The notes beneath the pieces were generated by a model. That model saw nothing but the letters and a program-made list of their open reading frames with translations. It was not told the origin of the DNA and did not search any database. DNA of 61,971 nucleotides from Lelliottia wanjuensis (GTDB lineage: Bacteria > Pseudomonadota > Gammaproteobacteria > Enterobacterales > Enterobacteriaceae), in assembly GCF_030238365.1 (NCBI RefSeq), contig NZ_JASSOT010000070.1:1-61971 (forward strand). The letters run 5' to 3'. This document shows, in pieces, positions 27,255 to 36,487 of this stretch; the stretch's first letter is position 1; every line of letters starts with the position of its first letter. Both the position numbers and the translations under genes were made by a program.

Positions 27255-29189
27255 GTGAAACAATTTACCGCAGAACAACTTGCCGCCGCCCGTCAAAACG
27301 TCACCCCGGCGATCCTCGCCGGGCTGATTGAGGGCAACCGCGACATCATCAACAGCGACACGCTGGTGCCCGAAACCGGCTGCGCCACCTGGAACCACTA
27401 CTTTTTCTGCCCGCAACACAGCGTGCGTCTGCAGTGGAACCGGCACTCCCCCAATAAACATCGCTGCCCCGTGGACGGGGCCGTTTTTACCGGAGAACCC
27501 TACTACGGTGCCTGGTGGCGTTGGCTCAACGGGCTAAATGCGAAAGCAACCTATGAACTGAGCCTGCTGTGGCTGCTCACCGGCGAGACGCGCTACCGGG
27601 ATAAAGTCATCGATATTCTGATGCAGTATGCGAAGTACTATCCCGATTATCAGGAGCACGGCGGTATTCCCTACAATGGCCCCGGCAAAGCCAACGCCCA
27701 GACGCTGTGCGAAGCGAATTGTCATGCCGATTTCGCTCGCGGTTTTGATCTGATTCGTTGCGAACTGACGGCCCAACAGGACGAATACATCGCCACCCGT
27801 CTGCTGCGCTGCGGGGCAGAGTTTTTAATGCAGCACCGCAGCAATCAGATCCACAATCATGAAGTGAAGATCAGCGCCACCGTCGGCATCATCGGCACCG
27901 TGCTGGAAGAGAATGCTTATCTGGAGTTTGCCGTTAACAGCCCTTACGGCCTGCGCTATCAGCTGGAGCACGCCCTGCTGCCGGGCGGATTATGGTTTGA
28001 AGGCTCGCTGCACTATCACTACTACGCCCTGGAAGCCTTTTTCGCCTTTGAGAAACTGGCGAAAAACAGCGCGTTTAGCCTGCTGGATCAGCCGTTCTAT
28101 CCGCAGATGCTCAGCCTGCCGATGGAATTCCTGCTCCCGGATATGACGCTGCCGAAAGTGAATGATTGTGTGAACGGCCAGGAGCGGCTCGGGCATGCGG
28201 ATATCTATGAATTCGCGTATTTTTATTATGGCGAAGAGGCGTACGGGCAGTTGCTCTCCTGTCTCTATCGCACCACGCCGCGCAATCATATCGACGCGCT
28301 GTTTTACGGCCAACCGCTGCCTGCTGACGCCCTGCAAGCTCCGACCGCCAGCGAGCACCATCCCGGCGCAGGTTTTACCCTGATCCGAAACGCGCCCGGA
28401 CGGGCGGTGTGTATCAAACACGGTCCTTACGGCGGGGAACACGATCATTACGATCGTCTGAACCTGATCGTTTTCAACCGGGGTAAAGCGCTATTTCCCG
28501 ATCTCGGCACCACGGGCTACGGTGCGCCGCTGCACTACGGCTACTACAAAAACTCTTTTTCACACAATACATTATGCCTGAACGGGCTGAACCAGCCGCC
28601 CGCCGTCCCGCGCGTAATTCGGTATGAGGAGACACCTGCTGTTACGTGCCTGATTACCGAAGTGGACTGGCGATCCCCCGCCGCCCTGCCCGACAGTAAA
28701 ACGCGCGTAGAGTGGGATGAGGACGCTTACCGCGATGTCGTTTTCCGCCGCAGCGTGCAGGTCACGGAGAATCTGCTTATCGACCGTTGGGATGTCGAGA
28801 ACCCGCACGTCCAGTGCGTGGATGCGATCTATCTGATTCGCGGTGAATCCCAGCCGGATACGCCGCAAACCGGGATCAGCCTGTGTTATCCCTACGTCCA
28901 CCAGGCCACGCAAATGCCGCTGAACGGTCAGACTAACTTACGCTATCAGGCTGATAAACCCGTCACGATCAGCTGTTTTTCGCTCAGCAACGCGCACATC
29001 ATTCAGGCCAAAGGGCCGGACAATCCCTCGACGTCTGAACTGGATTACCTGATTTTGCGCAGCCACGACACGCGGGTTTGCTGGGTGTTTGTGACGGATT
29101 TAAGCGGCGAAGGTGAAGTGAGTATCGAGGCGTGCGAAGGGGAAATCATCGTGACGGATAAAAGATTACAGCAGGAATACCAGGCATAA
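27255..29189 (+). CDS. Heparinase II/III-family lyase, probable oligouronide exolyase
   Basis: 644 residues starting at a GTG with AGGTG upstream. No signal peptide, so cytoplasmic. An N-terminal alpha/alpha toroid (to about 330) contains W-R-W-L-N-G, N201-H202 (IHNHEVK) and the H/Y-rich FEGSLHYHYYALEAF at 249-263, a likely base/acid region. A C-terminal beta-sandwich starts at the heparinase II/III block HGPYGGEHDHYDRLNL (390-404), whose His residues usually bind a metal. Such two-domain enzymes (PL15, PL17, PL12, PL21 and glucuronan exolyases) release unsaturated monomers from oligomers. Last of three co-oriented genes, 17 bp behind the secreted lyase. Confidence 0.83.
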   Translation: MKQFTAEQLAAARQNVTPAILAGLIEGNRDIINSDTLVPETGCATWNHYFFCPQHSVRLQWNRHSPNKHRCPVDGAVFTGEPYYGAWWRWLNGLNAKATYELSLLWLLTGETRYRDKVIDILMQYAKYYPDYQEHGGIPYNGPGKANAQTLCEANCHADFARGFDLIRCELTAQQDEYIATRLLRCGAEFLMQHRSNQIHNHEVKISATVGIIGTVLEENAYLEFAVNSPYGLRYQLEHALLPGGLWFEGSLHYHYYALEAFFAFEKLAKNSAFSLLDQPFYPQMLSLPMEFLLPDMTLPKVNDCVNGQERLGHADIYEFAYFYYGEEAYGQLLSCLYRTTPRNHIDALFYGQPLPADALQAPTASEHHPGAGFTLIRNAPGRAVCIKHGPYGGEHDHYDRLNLIVFNRGKALFPDLGTTGYGAPLHYGYYKNSFSHNTLCLNGLNQPPAVPRVIRYEETPAVTCLITEVDWRSPAALPDSKTRVEWDEDAYRDVVFRRSVQVTENLLIDRWDVENPHVQCVDAIYLIRGESQPDTPQTGISLCYPYVHQATQMPLNGQTNLRYQADKPVTISCFSLSNAHIIQAKGPDNPSTSELDYLILRSHDTRVCWVFVTDLSGEGEVSIEACEGEIIVTDKRLQQEYQA

Positions 29190-29271
29190 AAAAGGCCGCT
29201 TTTCAGCGGCCAACCATGTCGAAACGGACATTTATTATGTCAAAGCTCCCCTCACGGGGAGCAGAGAGGAT
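29188..29271 (-). ncRNA. sdhX: Probable SdhX (RybD) sRNA from the sucD 3' UTR, with operon terminator
   Basis: The sucD 3' region carries a GCTCCCC-TCAC-GGGGAGC hairpin (29245-29262) and a final GGCCGCT/AGCGGCC hairpin (29194-29211) followed on the minus strand by six T. In E. coli and Salmonella this same 3' UTR is processed into the Hfq-dependent sRNA SdhX, which links TCA flux to acetate metabolism. Position and terminator fit; the seed sequence was not verified. The T tract overlaps the stop codon of the convergent heparinase gene. Confidence 0.55.
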
Positions 29272-30141
29272 TTACTTAATGATAGCACTCAGTGCTTCGC
29301 CGATATCGGCCAGGCTACGAACGGTTTTGACACCTGCGGCTTCCAGCGCTGCGAATTTCTCATCCGCTGTGCCTTTACCACCGGCAATGATGGCGCCCGC
29401 GTGGCCCATACGTTTGCCTTTTGGCGCAGTCACACCGGCGATGTAACCGACAACCGGTTTGGTGACGTGATCTTTGATGTACGCAGCAGCTTCTTCTTCT
29501 GCGCTACCGCCGATTTCACCGATCATCACGATCGCTTCAGTCTGCGGATCTTCCTGGAACAGTTTCAGGATATCGATGAAGTTAGAGCCAGGGATTGGGT
29601 CACCGCCGATGCCCACGCAGGTGGACTGGCCGAAACCGTAGTCGGTGGTCTGCTTAACCGCTTCATAAGTCAGGGTACCAGAGCGGGAGACGATGCCCAC
29701 TTTGCCTGGCTTGTGAATGTGGCCTGGCATGATGCCGATTTTGCATTCGCCTGGGGTGATCACGCCCGGGCAGTTTGGCCCGATCATGCGCACGCCCGCT
29801 TCGTCCAGCTTCACTTTTACCGTCAGCATATCCAGCGTCGGGATGCCTTCGGTAATGGTGATGATCAGTTTGATGCCTGCATCGATCGCTTCCAGAATGG
29901 AATCTTTGCAGAACGGGGCCGGAACGTAGATCACGGTCGCGGTGGCGCCGGTCGCTTCTACGGCTTCGCGCACGGTGTTGAACACCGGCAGGCCCAGGTG
30001 CGTGGTGCCGCCTTTACCTGGCGTCACGCCGCCAACCATCTGCGTACCGTAAGCAATCGCTTGTTCGGAGTGGAAAGTCCCCTGGCTACCGGTGAAGCCC
30101 TGGCAGATAACTTTAGTGTTCTTATCAATCAAAACGGACAT
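29272..30141 (-). CDS. sucD: SucD, succinyl-CoA synthetase alpha subunit
   Basis: 289 residues. The N-terminal CoA-binding Rossmann domain ([15 protein letters not shown]) is followed by a ligase domain with [10 protein letters not shown] and the phosphohistidine motif GHAGAI. With SucC it makes succinate, ATP and CoA. It overlaps sucC by one base (TAATG). Last gene of the sdh-suc transcript. Confidence 0.98.
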   Translation of the reverse strand: MSVLIDKNTKVICQGFTGSQGTFHSEQAIAYGTQMVGGVTPGKGGTTHLGLPVFNTVREAVEATGATATVIYVPAPFCKDSILEAIDAGIKLIITITEGIPTLDMLTVKVKLDEAGVRMIGPNCPGVITPGECKIGIMPGHIHKPGKVGIVSRSGTLTYEAVKQTTDYGFGQSTCVGIGGDPIPGSNFIDILKLFQEDPQTEAIVMIGEIGGSAEEEAAAYIKDHVTKPVVGYIAGVTAPKGKRMGHAGAIIAGGKGTADEKFAALEAAGVKTVRSLADIGEALSAIIK

Positions 30142-31307
30142 TATTTCCCCTCCACTGCGGCAACAACCTGCTGAGCTGCATCCGTCAGACTTTTCGCTGC
30201 AATAATATTCAGGCCACTGTCAGCCAGTTTTTTCGCGCCGAGTTCAGCGTTGTTCCCTTCCAGACGAACCACAACCGGGACGTTCACGCCCACTTCTTCT
30301 ACCGCACCGATGATGCCGTCAGCGATCAGGTCGCAACGCACGATGCCGCCGAAGATGTTAACCAGAACGGCTTTCACATTGTCGTCAGAGAGGATGATTT
30401 TGAACGCTTCGGTTACGCGCTCTTTAGTTGCGCCGCCGCCCACGTCGAGGAAGTTTGCCGGCTCGCCGCCGTGCAGTTTAACGATGTCCATGGTGCCCAT
30501 TGCCAGGCCCGCACCGTTAACCATGCAGCCGATGTTGCCATCGAGTGCGACGTAGTTCAGTTCCCACTGTGCCGCCTGCGCTTCACGCGGATCTTCCTGA
30601 GACTGATCGCGCATTTCGCGCAGATCGGACTGGCGGAACAAGGCGTTGCCGTCAGCGCCCAGTTTGCCGTCGAGGCAGATCAGGTCGCCCTGAGTGGTGA
30701 TGACCAGCGGGTTGATTTCGATCAGCGCCAGATCGCGCTCAAGGAAAATGGTCGCCAGGCCCATGAAAATCTTGGTGAACTGTTGAACCAGTTTACCTTC
30801 AAGACCCAGTTTGAATGCCAGCTCGCGACCCTGGTAAGGCATTGGGCCTGCCAGCGGATCGATAGCCACTTTGTGGATCAGGTGCGGGGTCTCTTCCGCC
30901 ACTTTTTCGATTTCCACGCCGCCTTCAGTAGATGCCATGAACACCACGCGACGGGAGCTACGGTCGACAACCGCGCCGAGGTACAACTCTTTTGCGATGT
31001 CGGTCGCGGCTTCCACCAGGATTTGGTTAACCGGCTGGCCGTTCGCGTCTGTCTGGTAGGTCACCAGGCGTTTACCCAGCCAGTGTTCAGCAAAGGCGCG
31101 GATCTCTTCTTTGCTCTTCACAACCTTCACACCGCCCGCTTTACCGCGGCCACCAGCGTGAACCTGACACTTAACTACCCAAGGGCCGGAACCAATTTTA
31201 GATGCGGCTTCTTCAGCTTCACGTGGGGTAGTACAGGCATAACCCACCGGAGCCGGTAAGCCATACCGGGCAAACAGCTGTTTGGCCTGATATTCATGTA
31301 AGTTCAT
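30141..31307 (-). CDS. sucC: SucC, succinyl-CoA synthetase beta subunit
   Basis: 388 residues. ATP-grasp domain at the N-terminus ([30 protein letters not shown] binds nucleotide) and a C-terminal ligase/CoA domain with [16 protein letters not shown]. Forms the alpha2beta2 enzyme with SucD. Preceded by a REP pair in the sucB-sucC gap. Confidence 0.98.
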   Translation of the reverse strand: MNLHEYQAKQLFARYGLPAPVGYACTTPREAEEAASKIGSGPWVVKCQVHAGGRGKAGGVKVVKSKEEIRAFAEHWLGKRLVTYQTDANGQPVNQILVEAATDIAKELYLGAVVDRSSRRVVFMASTEGGVEIEKVAEETPHLIHKVAIDPLAGPMPYQGRELAFKLGLEGKLVQQFTKIFMGLATIFLERDLALIEINPLVITTQGDLICLDGKLGADGNALFRQSDLREMRDQSQEDPREAQAAQWELNYVALDGNIGCMVNGAGLAMGTMDIVKLHGGEPANFLDVGGGATKERVTEAFKIILSDDNVKAVLVNIFGGIVRCDLIADGIIGAVEEVGVNVPVVVRLEGNNAELGAKKLADSGLNIIAAKSLTDAAQQVVAAVEGK

Positions 31308-31370
31308 GTGTTCTATCCATCCTTCAGGTAATCGTTATCATAAAGCCTGTAGAGCAGTGCGATTTTGTGC

Positions 31371-31452
31371 GCCGGGTGGCGCTTCGCTTACCCGGCCTAC
31401 AGGGCAGGTGAATCTATGGTAGGCCCGGCAAACGCAGTGCCGCCGGGCGCTA
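31371..31452. repeat. REP pair (BIME) between sucB and sucC
   Basis: GCCGGGTGGCGCTTCGCTTA then CCCGGCCTAC, and 20 bp later GTAGGCCCGGCAAACGCAGT then GCCGCCGGGCGC, form two REP units in opposite orientation. They lie in an intra-operon gap of 152 bp, where such structures are known to shield upstream mRNA from 3' decay. Confidence 0.8.
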
Positions 31453-31459
31453 CTTACTA

Positions 31460-32686
31460 CTACACGTCCAGCAGCAGACGCGTTGGATCTTCCAGCAGCT
31501 CTTTAATCGCCACCAGATAACCCACTGATTCACGACCATCAATCAGACGGTGATCGTAAGAGAGCGCCAGGTACATCATCGGCAGGATCTCCACTTTACC
31601 GTCAACCGCCATTGGGCGGTCTTTGATGGCATGCATACCCAGAATCGCGCTCTGCGGCGGGTTGATGATTGGGGTAGACATCAGGGAACCGAATACACCA
31701 CCGTTGGTGATGGTGAAGTTACCGCCGGTCAGGTCTTCAACGGTCAGCTTACCGTCGCGGCCTTTCAGCGCCAGCTCTTTGATTTTCTTCTCGATATCCG
31801 CCATGCCCAGGGTATCAACGTCACGCAGAACCGGGGTCACCAGGCCGCGCGGCGTGGAGACCGCCATGCTGACGTCGAAGTAGTTGTGGTACACCACATC
31901 TTCGCCATCGATAGAGGCATTCACTTCCGGATAACGTTTCAGCGCTTCAACCACCGCTTTCACGTAGAAGGACATAAAGCCCAGACGGATACCGTGACGT
32001 TTTTCAAAGGCGTCACCGTACTGCTTACGCAGGTCCATGATTGGCTTCATGTTGACTTCGTTGAAGGTGGTCAGCATCGCGGTGGAGTTTTTCGCTTCCA
32101 GCAGACGCTCAGCCACACGCTTACGCAGGCGAGTCATCGGCACGCGTTTTTCACTGCGTGCGCCAAGCGCAGGCTGTGCTGCAGCAGGCGCTGCCGCCGC
32201 CGGTGCTTTGGCTTCTTCTTTAGCCGGCGCTTTCGCCAGATGTTTTTCCACATCTTCACGGGTCAGACGACCGCCGACACCGGTGCCTTTGATGGCGCTG
32301 GCTTCGAGATTGTGTTCACCCAGCAGGCGACGGATCGCCGGGCTGAGTGCATCATTCGTTTGTTCTTCCAGAGATGCCTGCTGACGCTGAGCCGGAGTGG
32401 ACTCTTTGCTTTCAGACTTGGCGCTGGACTCTTTACCCGCGCTGTTGCCTTCACGCAGGCGGCCGAGGATCTGACGAGAAGTCACGGTGGTGCCTTCGTC
32501 TTCCAGCACTGCATCCAGAATGCCATCCGCCGATGCCGGTACTTCCAGTACCACTTTGTCAGTTTCGATTTCTACCAGCACTTCATCGCGCTTAACGCTA
32601 TCGCCCGGTTTTTTATGCCAGGTCGCAACCGTTGCGTCAGCGACGGATTCAGGCAGGTCGGGAACAAGAATATCTACGCTACTCAT
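31460..32686 (-). CDS. sucB: SucB, dihydrolipoyl succinyltransferase (E2 of 2-oxoglutarate dehydrogenase)
   Basis: 408 residues (E. coli 405). Lipoyl domain 1-75 with the modified lysine in E-T-D-K-V; E3-binding domain about 110-150 ([20 protein letters not shown]); Ala/Pro/Glu-rich linker; catalytic core with [12 protein letters not shown] holding the active-site His. Forms the 24-mer core of the complex. Three extra residues lie in the linker. 14 bp behind sucA. Confidence 0.98.
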   Translation of the reverse strand: MSSVDILVPDLPESVADATVATWHKKPGDSVKRDEVLVEIETDKVVLEVPASADGILDAVLEDEGTTVTSRQILGRLREGNSAGKESSAKSESKESTPAQRQQASLEEQTNDALSPAIRRLLGEHNLEASAIKGTGVGGRLTREDVEKHLAKAPAKEEAKAPAAAAPAAAQPALGARSEKRVPMTRLRKRVAERLLEAKNSTAMLTTFNEVNMKPIMDLRKQYGDAFEKRHGIRLGFMSFYVKAVVEALKRYPEVNASIDGEDVVYHNYFDVSMAVSTPRGLVTPVLRDVDTLGMADIEKKIKELALKGRDGKLTVEDLTGGNFTITNGGVFGSLMSTPIINPPQSAILGMHAIKDRPMAVDGKVEILPMMYLALSYDHRLIDGRESVGYLVAIKELLEDPTRLLLDV

Positions 32687-32700
32687 TTTGTATCCTTAAA

Positions 32701-35508
32701 TTATTCGACGTTCAGCGCGTCATTCACCAGATCTTGCTGTTGCTTCTGGTGAACGGACATATACCCTACCGCCGGAGAGGCGGAGGCCGGGCGACCTGCG
32801 TAACGCAGGGCGGACCCAAATGGAATCACATCACGGAAATGATGCTGGCTGCAGTACCATGCGCCCTGGTTGAGCGGCTCTTCCTGGCACCAGACAAAAT
32901 CATGCACGTGTGCGTACGGTTTCAACGCTTCCTGCACCGACTGATGCGGGAACGGATAAAGCTGCTCGATACGCACGATGGCGACATCTTTCTGATCTTT
33001 CTTGCGGCGCTGTTCCAGCAGGTCGAAATAAACCTTACCAGAACACATCACCACGCGCTTCACGCCTTGCGGATCGAGGTCATCAATCTCGCCAATCGCG
33101 GGCTGGAAGGTACCGTTCGCCAGCTCATCGAGGCTGGACACCGCCAGCGGATGACGCAGCAGGGATTTCGGCGACATCACCACCAGCGGACGACGCATAC
33201 CGCGCAGCGCCTGACGACGCAGCATGTGGTAAACCTGAGCCGGCGTAGATGGCACGCAAACCTGCATGTTCTGCTCAGCGCAGAGCTGCAGATAACGTTC
33301 CAGACGCGCGGAGGAGTGCTCCGGACCCTGCCCTTCGTAGCCGTGCGGCAGGAGCATCACCAGGCCACACATACGGCCCCATTTCTGCTCGCCGGAGCTG
33401 ATGAACTGGTCGATCACCACCTGCGCACCGTTGGCGAAGTCACCGAACTGCGCTTCCCAGATGGTCAGGGTGCGAGGTTCTGCGGTGGCATAGCCGTATT
33501 CGAACGCCAGAACGGCTTCTTCAGACAGCACGGAGTCCCAGACCTTGAACTGGCCCTGACCGTTATGCACGTGCTGCAGCGGAGTGTAAGTGGAACCGTT
33601 GGTCTGGTTGTGAATCACCGCGTGACGGTGGAAGAAGGTCCCACGGCCTGCATCTTCACCGGACAGACGCACCGGAATGCCTTCGTCAACCAGCGTTGCG
33701 TAGGCCAGATTCTCTGCGCCGCCCCAGTCGAACAGCTTCTCACCGGACGCCATGGACTGACGGTCGGAGTAGATTTTCTGCACGCGGGATTGCATCTCGA
33801 TGGCTTCTGGTACGGTGCTGATGCGTTTCGCCAGCTCCTGCAGACGCTTCATCTCGACCTTGTTCGGGTAGCTCTCATCCCACTCGTGGTTGAGGTACGG
33901 CGACCAGGTAAAGGAGTGCATGTTCATCGGACGCAGCTCTTTCACCACGCACTCGCCGGCATCCAGCGCGTCGCGGTAAAGGTTAACCAGCTCGGTGGCA
34001 TCTTCGAGGGTCGCGATTTTGTCCGCTTCCAGTTTGTCGGCGTAGATTTTACGCGGCGTTGGATGCTTTTTGATTTTCTGGTACATCAGCGGCTGGGTTG
34101 CACTCGGCTCGTCCGCTTCGTTATGGCCGTGACGGCGATAGCAGAACAGGTCGATGAACACATCGCGTTTGAAGGTGTTACGGAAGTCCAGCGCCAGACG
34201 GGTGACGAAAGCGACCGCTTCCGGGTCATCCGCGTTCACGTGGAAGATCGGCGCCTGCACCATTTTACCGATGTCAGTACAGTACGGCGTGGAGCGCGCA
34301 TCCAGTGGGTTAGAGGTCGTGAAGCCCACCTGGTTGTTAATCACGATGCGAACGGTACCGCCCACTTCGTAACCACGCGCTTTGGACATGTTCAGGGTCT
34401 CCTGAACGACGCCCTGCCCGGTCACCGCCGCATCACCGTGAATGGTGATTGGCAGCACTTTATTGCTGCTTGGCTCGTCCAGTCTGTCCAGACGTGCGCG
34501 CACGGAACCGATAACCACTGGGCTGACGATCTCCAGGTGCGACGGGTTAAACGCCAGCGCCAGGTGGACAAGGCCACCGTTGGTTTCGATATCTGATGAG
34601 AAGCCCATGTGGTACTTCACGTCACCGGTACCGAGGTGTTCTTTATGTTTGCCCGCGAATTCGTCGAACAGGTCCTGCGGTTTTTTACCCAGCACGTTAA
34701 CCAGTACGTTCAGACGACCACGGTGCGCCATACCCAGCACCACTTCACGGGTGCCGCTGTTGCCCGCATGACGGATCAGCTCTTTCAGCATTGGCACTAA
34801 GGCGTCGCCGCCTTCGAGGGAGAAGCGTTTTGCACCCGGGAATTTCGCACCGAGGTAACGCTCCAGACCTTCTGCTGCGGTCAGTTCGCTCAGGAAGCGT
34901 TTTTTCTCTTCAACGCTAAAGCTGGCGTGGCCGGTTACCGATTCGATGCGCTGCTGGATCCAGCGTTTTTCGTCGGTGGAGGTGATGTGCATGTACTCGG
35001 CGCCGATGGAGCCGCAGTAAGTTTGTTTGAGCGCCTCAAGCAGCTCTCCCAGCTTCATCGTGTCTTTGCCGCTGGCAAAGGAGCCGACGTTAAAGCTTTC
35101 CTGGAAATCTGCCTCGGTCAGATCGTGATACGCCGGATCAAGATCCGCCACACGTTCTTGTTTCCACAGTCCCAGCGGATCGAGGTTCGCATGCTGGTGA
35201 CCACGGAAGCGATAAGCATTGATGAGCTGCAGGACTTTAACCTGCTTCACATTGGTGTCAGGGTCAGAGATCGAGGAAGAGTAACGTGAGGCATCCTTCG
35301 CCAGACGACGGAAATAATCACGTGTTTTGGAATGGAATTGATCCGGTTTGACCCCAGTGCCAGGTAACTGCTGGAACATGGAACGCCAGTTAGCGTCCAC
35401 TGAGTCAGGATCGGTTAAGAAGTCTTCATAGAGCTGTTCGATCCAGCTTTGGTTTGCACCAGAGAGGAAAGAAGAGTCCAGCCAGGCTTTCATTGCGCCG
35501 TTCTGCAT
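32701..35508 (-). CDS. sucA: SucA, 2-oxoglutarate dehydrogenase E1
   Basis: 935 residues (E. coli 933). Thiamine-diphosphate decarboxylase of the TCA cycle. Begins MQNGAMKAWLDSSFLSGANQ with AGGGAT ahead of the ATG. Visible are VLGMAHRGRLNVLVN and ITIHGDAAVTGQG (part of the ThDP/Mg site), and the transketolase-like C-terminal half with GQGPEHSSARLERYLQL. It is second in the transcript after sdhCDAB, behind a 247-bp gap. Confidence 0.98.
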   Translation of the reverse strand: MQNGAMKAWLDSSFLSGANQSWIEQLYEDFLTDPDSVDANWRSMFQQLPGTGVKPDQFHSKTRDYFRRLAKDASRYSSSISDPDTNVKQVKVLQLINAYRFRGHQHANLDPLGLWKQERVADLDPAYHDLTEADFQESFNVGSFASGKDTMKLGELLEALKQTYCGSIGAEYMHITSTDEKRWIQQRIESVTGHASFSVEEKKRFLSELTAAEGLERYLGAKFPGAKRFSLEGGDALVPMLKELIRHAGNSGTREVVLGMAHRGRLNVLVNVLGKKPQDLFDEFAGKHKEHLGTGDVKYHMGFSSDIETNGGLVHLALAFNPSHLEIVSPVVIGSVRARLDRLDEPSSNKVLPITIHGDAAVTGQGVVQETLNMSKARGYEVGGTVRIVINNQVGFTTSNPLDARSTPYCTDIGKMVQAPIFHVNADDPEAVAFVTRLALDFRNTFKRDVFIDLFCYRRHGHNEADEPSATQPLMYQKIKKHPTPRKIYADKLEADKIATLEDATELVNLYRDALDAGECVVKELRPMNMHSFTWSPYLNHEWDESYPNKVEMKRLQELAKRISTVPEAIEMQSRVQKIYSDRQSMASGEKLFDWGGAENLAYATLVDEGIPVRLSGEDAGRGTFFHRHAVIHNQTNGSTYTPLQHVHNGQGQFKVWDSVLSEEAVLAFEYGYATAEPRTLTIWEAQFGDFANGAQVVIDQFISSGEQKWGRMCGLVMLLPHGYEGQGPEHSSARLERYLQLCAEQNMQVCVPSTPAQVYHMLRRQALRGMRRPLVVMSPKSLLRHPLAVSSLDELANGTFQPAIGEIDDLDPQGVKRVVMCSGKVYFDLLEQRRKKDQKDVAIVRIEQLYPFPHQSVQEALKPYAHVHDFVWCQEEPLNQGAWYCSQHHFRDVIPFGSALRYAGRPASASPAVGYMSVHQKQQQDLVNDALNVE

Positions 35509-35628
35509 CGTGATCCCTTAAGCATTTTTATGCTTATTTCGCCGTAGAAACTACCACGCACACCTCGTGTACGTGCCGGGGTTCACCTGCGAGCTCTTAT
35601 GTTGTCTTGGGCTCGCGAAGGAACCTTT

Positions 35629-35658
35629 AAAAACTGTCTGCACTTCAGGGCAGTTTTT
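35629..35658. terminator. Attenuator-like hairpin in the sdhB-sucA gap
   Basis: AAAAACTG and CAGTTTTT bracket 14 bases that can pair further. On the minus strand the right arm ends in a T run, so it could reduce read-through from sdhB into sucA. The sucA promoter of E. coli also lies in this gap. Confidence 0.5.
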
Positions 35659-35682
35659 AGAGGTTTCCTACAATTTATCTTT

Positions 35683-35752
35683 GCCCGGTGGCGCTCCGCT
35701 TACCGGGCCTACTTTACGTAGGCCGGATAAGCGAAGCGCCATCCGGCGGTGT
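35683..35752. repeat. REP pair (BIME) between sdhB and sucA
   Basis: GCCCGGTGGCGCTCCGCTTA with CCGGGCCTAC, then GTAGGCCGGATAAGCGAAGC with GCCATCCGGC: two REP units head to head directly behind the sdhB stop codon. Confidence 0.8.
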
Positions 35753-35755
35753 TAC

Positions 35756-36472
35756 TTAGGCACTGCGCTGCAACAGCATCGACTTAATATGGCCGATGGC
35801 GCGCGTCGGGTTCAGCCCCTTAGGACATACACTGACGCAGTTCATGATGCTATGGCAGCGGAATACGCTGAAAGCATCACTCAACCCTTCGAGACGGCTG
35901 TCGGTTTCGGTATCGCGGCTGTCAATCAGGAAGCGATACGCAGCCAGCAGACCGGCCGGGCCGATAAACTTGTCCGGGTTCCACCAGAACGACGGGCAAG
36001 AGGTCGAACAGCATGCACAGAGAATACACTCATACAGACCATCAAGTTTTTCACGCTGCTCTGGCGACTGTAAATGCTCGCGAGCGGGTGGATTTTGCCC
36101 ATTATTCAACAAGTAAGGCTTAATCTTCTCATATTGTGCATAGAATTGCCCCATGTCCACCACCAAATCGCGAACGACCGGCAGGCCAGGCAGAGGACGG
36201 ATCACAATTTTCTGCCCCGCACGCTGCAACGCCGAAATCGGGGTGATACAGGCCAGGCCATTTTTACCGTTCATGTTCACGCCGTCGGAGCCACAAACCC
36301 CTTCACGGCAGGAGCGACGGAACGACAGTGTCGGGTCTTTTTCTTTCAGCTGCATTAACGCATCAAGCAGCATCATGTCGCGACCTTCTTCCGCTTCCAG
36401 GGTGTAATCCTGCATATGCGGAGCGTCATCAACATCCGGGTTATAACGGTAAACTGAGAATTCGAGTTTCAT
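35756..36472 (-). CDS. sdhB: SdhB, succinate dehydrogenase iron-sulfur subunit
   Basis: 238 residues. The N-terminal plant-ferredoxin domain with SCREGVCGSDGVNMNGKNGLAC-type cysteines holds the 2Fe-2S centre; C-terminal CILCACCSTSCPS and CHSIMNCVSVCPKGLNP hold the 4Fe-4S and 3Fe-4S centres. Passes electrons from SdhA FAD to quinone. 15 bp behind sdhA. Confidence 0.98.
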   Translation of the reverse strand: MKLEFSVYRYNPDVDDAPHMQDYTLEAEEGRDMMLLDALMQLKEKDPTLSFRRSCREGVCGSDGVNMNGKNGLACITPISALQRAGQKIVIRPLPGLPVVRDLVVDMGQFYAQYEKIKPYLLNNGQNPPAREHLQSPEQREKLDGLYECILCACCSTSCPSFWWNPDKFIGPAGLLAAYRFLIDSRDTETDSRLEGLSDAFSVFRCHSIMNCVSVCPKGLNPTRAIGHIKSMLLQRSA

Positions 36473-36487
36473 TATCCTGTCTCCGCA

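Noticed and set aside
32632..34596. 654-codon open frame antisense to sucA
   Set aside because: It lies entirely opposite the end of sucB and sucA, is His/Arg/Val-rich like other mirror frames of GC-biased genes, and has no motif or ribosome site.
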